Shown: positions 23,485-33,536 of the stretch, one piece after another
Position numbering within the stretch: the stretch's first letter is position 1
Layout of the letters: the number at the start of each line of letters is the position of its first letter
Source of the DNA: Clostridium sp. CAG:417
GTDB taxonomy: Bacteria; Bacillota_I; Bacilli_A; RF39; UBA660
NCBI GenBank assembly: GCA_000432835.1
Contig: FR890373.1
Location: forward strand, 1 to 51,777
Reading direction: 5' to 3'
Length of the DNA: 51,777 nt
Translations under genes and position numbers: made by a program
The notes under the pieces: generated by a model
The model's database searches: none
What the model saw: only the letters and a program-made list of their open reading frames with translations
Told to the model about the DNA's origin: nothing

Positions 23485-24666
23485 TTATTTATCATTTTTA
23501 CTAATTTTAGATAAAGATATTCCCATCAACAGAATACTCAATGTTAAAAATAGCATTAAAATATTTAAATATTTTCCTGATTTTATTAGTGATACCATCA
23601 ATAATAATATATAGCTTATAATTCTACCAAAATTTAACACAACTTCCCTTAATGACCAAAATTCCATTTGATTATCATTTTTTATTAAAGGAATATTGGA
23701 TAAATTAAATAATCTAATATCAATAACAAAATTTAAAACTCCTACTAATGAACTGTAACAAAAATAATATAAACATAAAGCTATATTATTATTTATTATT
23801 AATAATAAAATCAAGCTAATAACTGGGACAGCAGCACAAATGACAATCATATTTTTATCATTTTTATTTCTATAATATTTTGTGTATATATACTGAAAGA
23901 TTATAGTTAATAGACTAGAAATTGATGAAAATATTCCTAAATTAAAATCTGTTTTAAAAGCATTAATAATTAATAGTGTAATTAAAATTTTAAGGGATCC
24001 ATCTGCAACACTCATACCTTTGAAAAAATCTAATTTTAAAATATTTTTTACGTCCTTATTTTTTAATAGTTTTTTCAATGAACTGAAGGGAGTAAATTTT
24101 TTATTACTATATGTAATAGGTTTTAGAAAAAATGACATAACTATTTGTATAAGTGATATTATTAATATAATTATAGCAGTTAACACAAAATTAGTGGTGG
24201 TAATTATCGTTCCTAAAATTATTGGAGTTAATATGCTTATTATTGTAACAATTGTTTTTCTTTTAAATTCATATTGTGCTCGCATATCATTGCTTACTTT
24301 ATTTGATAAAAATAAGTTATATGGGTAAAAATATGTTATCATTGAAGTACCATATAAAAACGCAATAAAGGGTAAATAATTTAATATTTGCTCTTTTAAT
24401 ATGATGATTGTTAACACATATACTGCATTTAATATAACCCCAATTCTAAACATACCAATTTGAAATTTATTTCTTATTATATATCCTAACATTAAACCAA
24501 AAAATCCTACACATAAAAATACAAAAATATTATAAGTGGACAAATCAATTAGTGAGTTTTTTGATATTTTAAAAAAATAAGCTGTTAAAAATGGTCCAGA
24601 AAAAATATTTATTATTTCTCTAAATACATTTGAAAATATTAATATATTTGTCTCCTTATTTTTCAC
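23485..24666 (-). CDS. MFS-type transporter
   Basis: This polytopic protein of 393 residues has about eleven to twelve hydrophobic helices in two halves around a charged central loop (SSLKKLLKNKDVKNILKLD). It resembles the YqgE-like group of major facilitator transporters. The GTG at 24666 overlaps the end of the HAD gene by 11 bases, with AGGAG inside that gene as the ribosome site. The pair is therefore translationally coupled, which suggests the HAD enzyme acts on the transported compound or its product. The substrate is unknown. Confidence 0.7.
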   Translation of the reverse strand: MKNKETNILIFSNVFREIINIFSGPFLTAYFFKISKNSLIDLSTYNIFVFLCVGFFGLMLGYIIRNKFQIGMFRIGVILNAVYVLTIIILKEQILNYLPFIAFLYGTSMITYFYPYNLFLSNKVSNDMRAQYEFKRKTIVTIISILTPIILGTIITTTNFVLTAIIILIISLIQIVMSFFLKPITYSNKKFTPFSSLKKLLKNKDVKNILKLDFFKGMSVADGSLKILITLLIINAFKTDFNLGIFSSISSLLTIIFQYIYTKYYRNKNDKNMIVICAAVPVISLILLLIINNNIALCLYYFCYSSLVGVLNFVIDIRLFNLSNIPLIKNDNQMEFWSLREVVLNFGRIISYILLLMVSLIKSGKYLNILMLFLTLSILLMGISLSKISKNDK

Positions 24667-25369
24667 TATTTAAAATCTCCTTTATTAAACTTGATACACT
24701 ATCATATTTCCTAATAGCTATTGATTTTAATTTTGATACTGAGTCAGCCATACAGTAACCATTAAATTCTTGTACCATTTCTATATCACTATAACCATCA
24801 CCTATTACATATGTATTAGTTTTATTAACATTATTACAAAATTTAATTAGCCAATATATAGCTTTAGCTTTATTTGTTTTATTAGAAATAATTTCAATAG
24901 AATTTGTATTCACATAATATGCTTTAACATAATTTCCATATTTATTATTAATAAAATTTGCTTTATCTAACGCGTATTCTTTTGAATTATATTTTATATG
25001 TATTTTAGTTAAATGTTTATGTTCAAATGTTACTCTACTATCAATTTCACCACAGCAAAAACAATCTATACACTCACTTAAATTTAAATCATTTTGTATT
25101 TGTGGAATAATTTCATCAGGAATACAAATGTTAAATAAAACTTTATTATTCTTATCTATAATGGTTGTTCCGTGATTTAAAATAGCGTAATTGTAATTAA
25201 AATCATATATGTCTAATTTATTATGAAAGTCTAAATAACTCCTTCCAGTCGCAATAACAAACAAATTTCCTGAATCCATAAATTTATTTACATATATTTT
25301 ATTATTTTCTATATCATTATCATTCAGGTAAAATGTTTGATCATAATCGCTTACTAATAATTTTGGCAT
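24656..25369 (-). CDS. HAD-IIB (Cof-type) sugar-phosphatase-like hydrolase
   Basis: This 237-residue protein has all four HAD motifs: LLVSDYDQTFYLND (I), VIATGRSY (II), a conserved Lys in NKTNKAKAIYW (III) and VIGDGYSDIEM (IV). The cap between motifs II and III is of the C2B type. Such enzymes dephosphorylate sugar phosphates, flavin or PLP. It has an ATG start at 25369. It is coupled to the downstream transporter by overlap. Confidence 0.8.
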   Translation of the reverse strand: MPKLLVSDYDQTFYLNDNDIENNKIYVNKFMDSGNLFVIATGRSYLDFHNKLDIYDFNYNYAILNHGTTIIDKNNKVLFNICIPDEIIPQIQNDLNLSECIDCFCCGEIDSRVTFEHKHLTKIHIKYNSKEYALDKANFINNKYGNYVKAYYVNTNSIEIISNKTNKAKAIYWLIKFCNNVNKTNTYVIGDGYSDIEMVQEFNGYCMADSVSKLKSIAIRKYDSVSSLIKEILNSEK

Positions 25370-25445
25370 GATACTTCTCCTTCTCTTTTTTTTATTAAAA
25401 AAATATTAATCTACAATATTTTTCAATATTGCTCATTTATAACAT

Positions 25446-25855
25446 TTACTTGTATTCTAATTCTCTTAAGTAAATTTCTATTTCATTGTCTGATAATTTT
25501 TTATTTAAACACAAATTATCCTTTATTGACATATTAAATAATTATGTTTTTTGACTAACAACATCAATATCTAATATAGCGTACTTTATATCATAATTAT
25601 TAAAAATATTTCTAATTATTTCCTCTAGTGAATAACATTTTATATATTTGCTTTGTTTTTTGTAGTATCCTGCTCCTTCTTTTAGTATTATTTTTTCAAA
25701 ATATTTATCATTGTTAAGTACTTTTACTGTTCTAATATTACTAATAAAATCTTGATATACTGATGTGCACTCATATTCTTTATCATAAAATAAACATAAT
25801 AATACTTTTCTCTTATTTAATAACTGAAATAGAAAATTGATATTATTATTCTGTT
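25446..25855 (-). pseudogene. Fragments of an ABC-exporter-like gene
   Basis: Two frames read as broken protein. One has FYDKEYECTSVYQDFISNIR to KYAILDIDVVSQKT and stops at 25542. The other reads LFNMSIKDNLCLNKKLSDNE and ends LRELEYK at 25446. The second resembles the segment between Walker A and the signature of exporter ABC domains (FN-TIKDN). Neither has a start codon with a ribosome site. I infer deletion remnants. The assignment of the first piece is unknown. Confidence 0.35.
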
Positions 25856-25887
25856 ATTTCATTTCATACCAGCTGCATACGTAAACT

Positions 25888-26784
25888 TTAATTTAAGTCG
25901 TTAATAACCCCATTTATTAGATTTAAGTCAGACGGAATAATCCATTTTACATTTGCAAGTTTAAATAGTACTAGAGGTATAATTGCACCACTTCTAGCAC
26001 CATCCATCCATTTTGGATTATTTGGCATTAAAGCATATAATTCTTCAATTGAGATTTCATTAAATACTTTTTTTGTACCCTTAATATAATCTTCTAAACT
26101 TAACATATATTTATGAATATTATCATTAAATAAAGTATTATTAATTAAATTAAATCCTGTTAATAATTCAAACCTTTCCTCTCCACCTGTAAATATTGCA
26201 CAATCATAATCTTTATCAAGACTAATACTAGATAGTTTGGCTTCAACAAATTTTTCCATTTCTTCAACAGAGTTACCACTATATTTTTCATTAACCTTAT
26301 CAAATTTATTTAGTAAATCAGCAACTCCAGTTGTTAAATTTTTTGTATCTGTTATTTTAGTCCCTACAAATGTTACTAGTTCAGTTGTTTTTCCACCCAT
26401 ATTAATTATTAAAACTTTCTTGTTATTATAATCATTCTCCATGGCTTTAGCTAAGTAGTAGTTTTCAATGCCATGACTTATAATATTAAAATGTAAATCA
26501 AACTTATCATTAAATAGTTTTACTAATTCTTGTTTTCTTTCTTGTATTAAATTTCTAAAAATACCTGTAACAAAAATATTAGTATTATAATATTTTAAAT
26601 CATATTTACTTTTAATTTCTTTAAAATAGTCACATAATTCTTCTAAATTATTTTTACTAATACCTTTTTCGGCATCAAAGTCATTTTTAAAGTAAATAGA
26701 ATGTTCCTCCAATAGTTCTAATTCATTCTTATAACAATAAACTTTTATTGTTGATGATCCAAGATCAATATAATAGTTTTTCAT
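25888..26784 (-). CDS. Ppx/GppA-like ASKHA-fold phosphatase
   Basis: This 298-residue protein has the Ppx/GppA N-terminal layout: MKNYYIDLGSSTIKVYCY (phosphate-1 loop), FVTGIFRNL, IINMGGKTTELVTF (phosphate-2 loop), and IFTGGEERFELL near the adenosine-binding region. It has the length of a single Ppx core without the C-terminal HD domain. Family members hydrolyse polyphosphate or guanosine pentaphosphate. The phosphate-2 loop (NMGGKTTE) departs from the classical DIGGGSTE, so the substrate may differ. The start at ATG 26784 has GGAGGTA upstream. Confidence 0.65.
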   Translation of the reverse strand: MKNYYIDLGSSTIKVYCYKNELELLEEHSIYFKNDFDAEKGISKNNLEELCDYFKEIKSKYDLKYYNTNIFVTGIFRNLIQERKQELVKLFNDKFDLHFNIISHGIENYYLAKAMENDYNNKKVLIINMGGKTTELVTFVGTKITDTKNLTTGVADLLNKFDKVNEKYSGNSVEEMEKFVEAKLSSISLDKDYDCAIFTGGEERFELLTGFNLINNTLFNDNIHKYMLSLEDYIKGTKKVFNEISIEELYALMPNNPKWMDGARSGAIIPLVLFKLANVKWIIPSDLNLINGVINDLN

Positions 26785-26930
26785 AGTATCTACCTCCAAA
26801 TATTATTTTCATAATATATACTTCTATTATGATTATATATACTATACTCTTCCTCGTCAACAACAGTATATAACATTATGAATGGTAATCTTTATTTTTT
26901 ATTGTAAAGATTTTCTTATATATAGCAAAA

Positions 26931-26958
26931 AAAGACATATTTAGATTAGTATGTCTTT
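26931..26958. terminator. Bidirectional terminator
   Basis: AAAGACATA pairs with TATGTCTTT across a 10-base loop, preceded by an A-run and 13 bases beyond the stop of the lipoprotein gene at 26972. Confidence 0.55.
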
Positions 26959-26971
26959 AATGTTTTCTCTC

Positions 26972-27439
26972 TTATTTTGAAAAATAAATATAATTATTCA
27001 ACCATTCTTCAAATTTATTAGTGTCTTGGTATTTTTCTAAATCATCATCGGAATTTGCATTTAAATAGGCAACAATATTTCCATGCTCAACTACAAGTAC
27101 TGATGGAGCGTATTTAACGGTTTGATAAAACTTGGTTGTTTTAAATTCTTCGAAGGGAATTGATAAAAAATCTATTTTATATTTTGTCATAAAATCTTGA
27201 AATATGTTTTCGCATGGAATAGCCATATTACAATAATTATTGTAAGTAAATAATATATAGTTTTCATTATTAATATTCGATAGAGCATTTCCTTTAACTT
27301 TTATAAAATTACCATTGTTATAATATTTATCATTTAAATAAATCTTACCAGTATTATCGTTTTGTTTAATTCTATTTGAACAAGCTGTCATTAATATAGA
27401 AAAAATGCAAATTATAATAATTAATATTTTTTTAGTCAT
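26972..27439 (-). CDS. Lipoprotein with thioredoxin-like fold
   Basis: This 155-residue protein starts with a lipoprotein signal (hydrophobic stretch then SILMTACSN, lipid on the Cys). The mature part looks like a thioredoxin-fold domain: FTYNNYCNMAIPCENIF has two Cys five residues apart where thioredoxins carry CxxC. The conserved proline region YAPSVLVVEHGNIVAYL follows. It sits on the outer face of the membrane. The ATG overlaps the end of the rhodanese gene by eight bases, so the two exported sulfur/redox proteins are probably made together. Confidence 0.65.
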   Translation of the reverse strand: MTKKILIIIICIFSILMTACSNRIKQNDNTGKIYLNDKYYNNGNFIKVKGNALSNINNENYILFTYNNYCNMAIPCENIFQDFMTKYKIDFLSIPFEEFKTTKFYQTVKYAPSVLVVEHGNIVAYLNANSDDDLEKYQDTNKFEEWLNNYIYFSK

Positions 27440-28133
27440 TATTAGAACTTTCCGTTAAATTTTTGAAATCAATATCATGATAATTTACTTTCCAAAAATC
27501 ATAAGTTGTTTTACCATTAATTGTTTTCTTTATTTGTATATTATTTTTTCCATTGTAATACCAATAACCACCAACATTATAAATTTTTTCTTTATCCCAG
27601 CCAAGGGACACTAGAAGATTCTTAGTCATCCCGGCATATCCTCCACCTCCACACATTAAGAAAATGTATTTATCTTTGGGAAAATAATACTCTAGATATT
27701 CTAATGATTCTTTATAATTTTCTTTGTATGTTCCATCTTCATTTTGAGTAAATAAGGTCTTGCCTGTGTAACTCTTACCTACTTCTTCTGGTAAGCCTTT
27801 TACTTCTGTTAATAATGGATAAGGTACTATTTCAAAACCTTTAATCATTCCTGATAAATAAGAATCACCACCAATGGCTGAATAGTTACCTGGATCTATT
27901 AACATTCTCATATCGCGATATACTGAATCACTTCGATTTAGATAGTTATCTATTGTTTGTTCATTAATGTTTTTATCAATGCCTAATTGTCCCCTCTCTC
28001 CTCCAGTTATCTCTGGTTTTGGTAATGGTTTGAGAGTCTTATTATTAGTATTACTAAATATTAAAAAACTTGCTAAAAATCCTATCAACAAACTTACAAT
28101 TGATACAATTATTATTGAAAATAATTTTTTCAT
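27432..28133 (-). CDS. Membrane-anchored rhodanese-like protein
   Basis: This 233-residue protein has one N-terminal transmembrane anchor (7-27) and an extracytoplasmic domain. The active-site loop of rhodanese is visible as YIFLMCGGGGYAGMTKNLL near residue 165, with a cysteine at the loop start. It is followed by KIYNVGGYWYY, the usual G-G-W after the catalytic helix. An early LIDPGNYSAIGG strand fits a rhodanese start. It overlaps the thioredoxin-like lipoprotein gene. I infer a role in sulfur transfer or disulfide chemistry at the cell surface. Confidence 0.65.
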   Translation of the reverse strand: MKKLFSIIIVSIVSLLIGFLASFLIFSNTNNKTLKPLPKPEITGGERGQLGIDKNINEQTIDNYLNRSDSVYRDMRMLIDPGNYSAIGGDSYLSGMIKGFEIVPYPLLTEVKGLPEEVGKSYTGKTLFTQNEDGTYKENYKESLEYLEYYFPKDKYIFLMCGGGGYAGMTKNLLVSLGWDKEKIYNVGGYWYYNGKNNIQIKKTINGKTTYDFWKVNYHDIDFKNLTESSNND

Positions 28134-28202
28134 AATTTTTCTCCTTTCACATATAACTGTATCGTGATTTAATTTATTATTGTATAACTTTGTGGTTGAA
28201 AA

Positions 28203-28225
28203 AAACTCAACTGTATGTTGAGTTT
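28203..28225 (-). terminator. Terminator after the second XRE gene
   Basis: AAACTCAAC pairs with GTTGAGTTT across five bases and is followed by T residues on the minus strand. The stem overlaps the stop codon region at 28224. Confidence 0.6.
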
Positions 28226-28937
28226 ATTTTGGACAATTATTTTTTAATTTTAATGGTATCTTATATGTTATAACTTTATTATTTTTGTCGGTTGCATTTA
28301 TTTCTAAATAAAGACTGTTGTTATTATAATATTTACAAGTTTTTATGTAATTATCTATATTTAGTTCTACATCTTTTAAATATTCTTCTAAGGTTATTTC
28401 CTTACTATTTGATTTATAACTACTTATTATAATATTAGTATTGTTATTTTTTTCATAAAGACTACATTCTATCTTTTTATAAACAGTTGTATCATTACCA
28501 CCACAATAATTTATATGTGAAATATAGATAGAAGACTTTTTCTTATCATAAGCAATACTTCCTGATACATTAAATTCATTGCATGTTGTTGATAAAGTTT
28601 TAAATTTAAAAGTCTTATTATCATTAATATTTTTTACAATTATTATTGTTCCTATTATTAGGGCAATGATTACTATTAATAGAATTGATCCTATTAATAT
28701 ATTTTTATTTCTATTTTTCTTTTTAGTTATAAGGTTTCCATCTAATATATCTTCTATACTGATATTAAAATCTTTACTCATCTGTCTAATTAAGGTTACA
28801 TCAGGAAGGTTTATACCATTTTCCCATTTACTTACTGCCTGATATGTTACACCATATTTATCAGCAAGTTTTTGCTGTGTCAAATTATTATCTTTTCTTA
28901 GTTTTTTAATAAATTTACCAACTTTTTCAGGATTCAA
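28224..28937 (-). CDS. Membrane-bound XRE-family regulator with external domain
   Basis: This 237-residue protein has an XRE helix-turn-helix (residues 8-62, with TYQAVSKWENG), a basic stretch (KKKNRNKN), one transmembrane helix (about 80-102) and an external domain of about 130 residues rich in Asn, Tyr and Cys. I chose the TTG at 28937 (MNPEKVGKFIKKLRKDNN), six bases after GGTGAT. The GTG at 28949 lacks spacing for a ribosome site. The external domain probably senses an envelope signal. The targets are unknown. Confidence 0.75.
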   Translation of the reverse strand: MNPEKVGKFIKKLRKDNNLTQQKLADKYGVTYQAVSKWENGINLPDVTLIRQMSKDFNISIEDILDGNLITKKKNRNKNILIGSILLIVIIALIIGTIIIVKNINDNKTFKFKTLSTTCNEFNVSGSIAYDKKKSSIYISHINYCGGNDTTVYKKIECSLYEKNNNTNIIISSYKSNSKEITLEEYLKDVELNIDNYIKTCKYYNNNSLYLEINATDKNNKVITYKIPLKLKNNCPK

Positions 28938-28968
28938 GATTATCACCACACAATTATATTCAAATACA

Positions 28969-29883
28969 TTAATCTTTATAATTTAATAACTCTAATTTTA
29001 ATTGATCATATACTTTAGTTTCAAGTTTTGACTTTTTCTTTAATTTCTCAAATTCACTATTTAAAAGTAGAAACTCATCTCTTGCACTCATGGCATGATC
29101 TGATATACACATTTTTCCTATAAAGTTTGAAAACATAAATCTATAAATAAATGCACAAAACTTCTTTTTGTTAACACAGTTTTCATATTCTCCCTTAGGA
29201 AGTATTTCATATCCTAGTTTTTTAAGAACATCATAACCTTCAATAATGGCATCCATAATTAATAAAGAATATTCTTTATCTTTCTTTAATAGTTTTAGGT
29301 TGCCATTTACTTTGTAACTAGCAAATACTAGTGGAAGAACAGCACACGCATGTGTTTTAAGATAATCATTCATTTTATTTTCTATAGTTACTTTTATTTT
29401 TGTTTCTTTGAATATAGAATTTATAAACTCATTATTTATGTCTTTTCCATCTACTCTGCCGATTTCAATCTTATTTAAACAAATTGAATCTATATACCCA
29501 TCATATTTTTTACCGGCAGCCATAAAGAACGCAAAAAGTACATTTTTATTTTTTATATTCATATATTTTTCAACAGACATATTATTACCTACAAATACTA
29601 TATTTTTACTCTTATTATTTTCTATTATTGGGATAATACTATCTAGGGAAGAAAATCTTGAAACTACAAATATACAGTCATAAATATCATCTTCTTCTAG
29701 TTTTTCTATTACATTAAAATGATCAATAGTTTTTTTACCTAGTTTATGTTTTATAATAAGTCCATTATTTTTTAAGTTTTCGTAAGTTTTATTTCTTGCT
29801 AAAATGGTTACATCGTTACCTTTTCTTATAGAGTGAGCTAAATTTGATCCAAGTACACCAGCTCCAATTATCAATAATCTCAT
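28969..29883 (-). CDS. Ketopantoate reductase-family (ApbA/PanE-like) oxidoreductase
   Basis: This 304-residue protein starts MRLLIIGAGVLGSNLAHSI with the GxGxxG NADP-binding motif. NVIEKLEEDDIYDCIFVVSR and FVGNNMS fit the PanE N-terminal domain, and the C-terminal half is helical as in the family. The classical catalytic Lys region (KTHACAVLPL) is present. The normal role is NADPH reduction of ketopantoate for CoA synthesis, but many divergent homologues have other substrates. It is monocistronic, with GAAAGGA upstream. Confidence 0.7.
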   Translation of the reverse strand: MRLLIIGAGVLGSNLAHSIRKGNDVTILARNKTYENLKNNGLIIKHKLGKKTIDHFNVIEKLEEDDIYDCIFVVSRFSSLDSIIPIIENNKSKNIVFVGNNMSVEKYMNIKNKNVLFAFFMAAGKKYDGYIDSICLNKIEIGRVDGKDINNEFINSIFKETKIKVTIENKMNDYLKTHACAVLPLVFASYKVNGNLKLLKKDKEYSLLIMDAIIEGYDVLKKLGYEILPKGEYENCVNKKKFCAFIYRFMFSNFIGKMCISDHAMSARDEFLLLNSEFEKLKKKSKLETKVYDQLKLELLNYKD

Positions 29884-30055
29884 TTTCTATTAATTCCTTT
29901 CATATCCATTATATTTACTTTATTTTATCATTTCTAAAGTTATATTACAAATGTTATGCATCTGTACTTCTATATGCACTTAAAGTTAAGCTCTATAATT
30001 TAATTGAATACACTTTCCTTTTTCTTCTTCATTCAGTGTTAATTTTTTTAATAAC

Positions 30056-31750
30056 TTAATTCAACTTTTCCATATTGTTGATATGAACAATAGTTTTTCT
30101 ACTCTTTATCACTACTTTTTTGTTCTGTACTTTTAAAATTTTATCAACATTTTCTATGGTTGTGGGCCTGTGTGCGATTATAATAACTGTAGAATCTTTT
30201 AATACCTCACTTATTATATTTTTTATTGTTTGCTCATTTTTAACATCAATGTTTGAGGTTGGTTCATCAAATATATAAATGCTAGTGTCTTTAGCAATAG
30301 CCCTTGCAAAAGCAAGCAATTGTTTTTCGCCCTTAGAAAAGGAATTTTCATTAACTATTTCATATATTCCATTCTTAAAATTTGTAACTTTGTTGTAGAG
30401 ACCAACTAGTTTTAAAATATCTATAATTTTCTCATCAGAAAAATTATTTTCATTATTAACTACAATATTTTTCTTAATTGTGTCATTAAAGACATAAGGG
30501 CTTTGCTGGATAAATGATATATTCTTTCTTAGACTTTCTAATGAAATATCATCAATATTTTTTCCGTCAAATGTAATATTGCCGGAGTTAATTTTATAAA
30601 AACCCAATATTAAATTAACTATGGTCGTTTTTCCTGCTCCTGTTTCTCCAATAAGAGCTACTCTTTCACCTTCATTTATGGAAAAATTAACATTTTCAAG
30701 TATACTCTTTTTATTTGAATACGAAAAAGATACATTTGAAAATTTTATATTACCATATAACTTTTCGGTGTTTTCTCCCTGGTAAATATTTTCTATGTTT
30801 TCATCAGTTCCCATTAGTTCATCTATTCTGTGCATTGATATTTTGCCCTTTTGTATATCTTCATAATGATATAACATATTTCCTAGAGGTTCAAAAAATT
30901 TATCAATATAGCTTACAACAAGGTATATTACCCCAATATCAATATTAGCAACTTTTCCCTGTAAGCATAAGTATAGTATTAAAGAAATTATAAAATATCT
31001 GGTTATTGACCTTACAGGTGTTAAAATACTTTGAGAATCAAAATATTTGGTTGACACACTTAACTCAGCACTACTATAATCTATAAATTTTTGTCTTCTT
31101 TCATTTTGAATATTAAAAATATGTGTGGTTTTTATACTTGAAAATGTTTCACCAAAATAATCATTTAAATTTTCAGTTATTTCAATCTCCCTTTTTTTAT
31201 AATAGGCCATTTTTTTGCCTATTTTAAGTACCGCTATTACTAGAAATATACTAGAAACTATCATTATTATAGCAAAATAGATATTAACAAAACTCATTAC
31301 TATCAATACCAAAATTAAAAATATGCCAGAACTTAGAAACATTGGTAACGTTCTTCCTATAAATTCACCAATATTTGATATATCTGATGTCATTCTTGTA
31401 ACCAATGTAGAAATATGCATATTAGAAAATGTATCCATGTTAAAATCCATTATTCTTTTATAAGTAGTTTTTCTTATATCATATATTAAATCTTGAGTAT
31501 TCTTAGCTAATATGGTAGATTTTAAAAACTCTAAAATTGCACAAATTAGAGTAGTAATTAAATAAACTGATACAAGAGAAAATAATTTTTGTTTTATATC
31601 ATGAAAGACTACATCACTTTTAACTAACGCTATTGTTTGTTTTATTATATAAGGCAAAAAGGTATTTATTAAAGAAATTATGATTATAAGTAATATGACT
31701 AATAAAAATTTGTACTTATATTTAAGAATTATTTTCTTTAAGTTAATCAT
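30056..31750 (-). CDS. ABC exporter half-transporter B (catalytic Walker B, degenerate signature)
   Basis: This 564-residue protein has six transmembrane helices (15-290) and a C-terminal nucleotide-binding domain. Walker A is LIGETGAGKTT. The signature is ENSFSKGEKQLLAF instead of LSGGQ. Walker B is SIYIFDEPTSNID with the catalytic Glu, and the H-loop is IIAHRP. Its start directly follows the stop of the partner gene at 31751 without a gap. The mixture of an intact Walker B and a poor signature is what one half of an asymmetric heterodimer shows. It exports lipids, drugs or peptides; the substrate is unknown. Confidence 0.85.
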   Translation of the reverse strand: MINLKKIILKYKYKFLLVILLIIIISLINTFLPYIIKQTIALVKSDVVFHDIKQKLFSLVSVYLITTLICAILEFLKSTILAKNTQDLIYDIRKTTYKRIMDFNMDTFSNMHISTLVTRMTSDISNIGEFIGRTLPMFLSSGIFLILVLIVMSFVNIYFAIIMIVSSIFLVIAVLKIGKKMAYYKKREIEITENLNDYFGETFSSIKTTHIFNIQNERRQKFIDYSSAELSVSTKYFDSQSILTPVRSITRYFIISLILYLCLQGKVANIDIGVIYLVVSYIDKFFEPLGNMLYHYEDIQKGKISMHRIDELMGTDENIENIYQGENTEKLYGNIKFSNVSFSYSNKKSILENVNFSINEGERVALIGETGAGKTTIVNLILGFYKINSGNITFDGKNIDDISLESLRKNISFIQQSPYVFNDTIKKNIVVNNENNFSDEKIIDILKLVGLYNKVTNFKNGIYEIVNENSFSKGEKQLLAFARAIAKDTSIYIFDEPTSNIDVKNEQTIKNIISEVLKDSTVIIIAHRPTTIENVDKILKVQNKKVVIKSRKTIVHINNMEKLN

Positions 31751-33403
31751 TTAATTTTTACCTCCTAATTCCTTTAATTTCTTATCCTCTAATATATATT
31801 TTTTATCGGCATTTTTTATATCTTCAATCATATTTGAAATTATAATTAAGGTTATATTTCTATTCTTTGTTATATTATCTATTACTTTTTTGCGTGTTTT
31901 AATATCCAATCCAGTTAGGCCGTCATCAATTATTAATATTTGGGGTTGACTAATAACATTTCTTGATAAAATAAGTCTTTGTTTTTGACCACCTGATATT
32001 TTAATACCGTCCTCGCCAATGTAGGTTTCACACTTTTTAGGAAAACTTTTAATTGTTTCTAATAGACTTGAATATTCTAGAGATTTTTCGATTTCTTTTT
32101 CTGTATAATTTTTTCCAAGATCTATATTATATTTTATAACATTGTTGTAAATATAATCTTCTTGCATAACATACGATATACTATCATAAAAAGATGTTCT
32201 ATTTATTTCATTTATATCTATATTATTAAATGATATTTTGCCATCTTCTACTTTATAAAATTTAGCTAAAATATTAGCAAGGGTTGTCTTACCAGACCCT
32301 GTATTTCCTAAAATTCCTATAAAACTACCATATGGAATACTTATATTTATATCTTCTAAAATATTATCTGATTCGTTGTTGTATTTAAAGTTTAAGTTTT
32401 TAATGTTTATATCAGGTTTTTTCGGCATATTTTTAGTTCCGTCTGAATCTAATTCTATATTATATAATGAATCTATTCTCTTATTAACTATTTTTAATGT
32501 ATTTACTTTTTTGACTAAATTACCTGTATATACATAGTCAGAAAGTACTTTTTGTATAATTGAGTTAAATGCAACAAAGTCACCTATAGTTATCACTTTT
32601 TGAACTACAAGGTATATACCATAAACACAAGCAATAGAAAAACTAATTCCTCTACATACTGTCGAAATAGCATCTATATGAGCAATCACTTTACTATAAT
32701 CTATGCTCTTTTCTTTTAATGATTTGTTTATATTATTAAACTTGTTTACTACTTCTTTTTCACGAACATATGATTTGATTACAGTAAAGCCACAAAAGCC
32801 GTCATTTATTTGCTTGGACAAATCCGCCTCTAAATCCTGTTTATCTCTCAATAACTTCTGTGATTTAGCGTTCTGTTTAATTATTAGAAATAAAAATATA
32901 GGAAATATGGTGAATACAGATATACTTAATGAAAAATTTACATATTTTATCGAAATAATGAATCCTATTATGGTATACGCTAATACTCTTGTAATTTCTA
33001 TAAATCCATGTCCTACTATCGACCATATTTCATTTATATCATTTATTATATATGAGACAAATGTTCCTTTGTCGATAGTTTCAAAAAATTTAATATTAGC
33101 ACTTTCAAGTCGTTGGAGTAAACTAAATAGTACTCCCTGTTTAACCTTTCTACCAGTTGAAAATATTATCCTACGATATAAAAATGTCAATACAAATGAG
33201 AGTAATAATATTAAACCTAGCAATACAATTTTATTGATTAAATCAGTACTTACCATTCCAGCATTTTCTAGTATTATATCTAATATTTTTCCAAAAATAA
33301 CTGGTTCAAGTAATGATAAAATAATATCTGTTATGTACATTAATAGAAATGAGAATAGTCCTATTTTATGTTTTTGTAATTCTATTTTAATTAGTTTATT
33401 CAT
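31751..33403 (-). CDS. ABC exporter half-transporter A (intact signature, degenerate Walker B/H-loop)
   Basis: This 550-residue protein has six transmembrane helices (18-300) and a nucleotide-binding domain. Walker A is ILGNTGSGKTT, with an intact signature KISGGQKQRLIL. Walker B ends LIIDDGLTG, with Asp for the catalytic Glu. The H-loop is LIIISNMI, with no His. Paired with the downstream half, this gives one canonical and one degenerate ATP site, as in BmrCD or TM287/288. The pair forms its own operon, with a terminator-like hairpin upstream at 33453-33486. Confidence 0.85.
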   Translation of the reverse strand: MNKLIKIELQKHKIGLFSFLLMYITDIILSLLEPVIFGKILDIILENAGMVSTDLINKIVLLGLILLLSFVLTFLYRRIIFSTGRKVKQGVLFSLLQRLESANIKFFETIDKGTFVSYIINDINEIWSIVGHGFIEITRVLAYTIIGFIISIKYVNFSLSISVFTIFPIFLFLIIKQNAKSQKLLRDKQDLEADLSKQINDGFCGFTVIKSYVREKEVVNKFNNINKSLKEKSIDYSKVIAHIDAISTVCRGISFSIACVYGIYLVVQKVITIGDFVAFNSIIQKVLSDYVYTGNLVKKVNTLKIVNKRIDSLYNIELDSDGTKNMPKKPDINIKNLNFKYNNESDNILEDINISIPYGSFIGILGNTGSGKTTLANILAKFYKVEDGKISFNNIDINEINRTSFYDSISYVMQEDYIYNNVIKYNIDLGKNYTEKEIEKSLEYSSLLETIKSFPKKCETYIGEDGIKISGGQKQRLILSRNVISQPQILIIDDGLTGLDIKTRKKVIDNITKNRNITLIIISNMIEDIKNADKKYILEDKKLKELGGKN

Positions 33404-33452
33404 TTTTTACTCCTTTTACTGCCATCAAATAAGTTCTTATATGTTTTAAAAA

Positions 33453-33486
33453 TAAAAAGGTCAATTCCATTAACTTGATCTTTTTA
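33453..33486. terminator. Hairpin between the nucleotidase and the ABC exporter
   Basis: AAAAAGGTCAA pairs with TTGATCTTTTT across ten bases with a T-run. It can end the nucleotidase transcript (minus strand), which stops at 33537. Confidence 0.45.
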
Positions 33487-33536
33487 TACATATATATTTA
33501 GTCTAAAATGATAAGTCATAGTATCAAATATTATGC

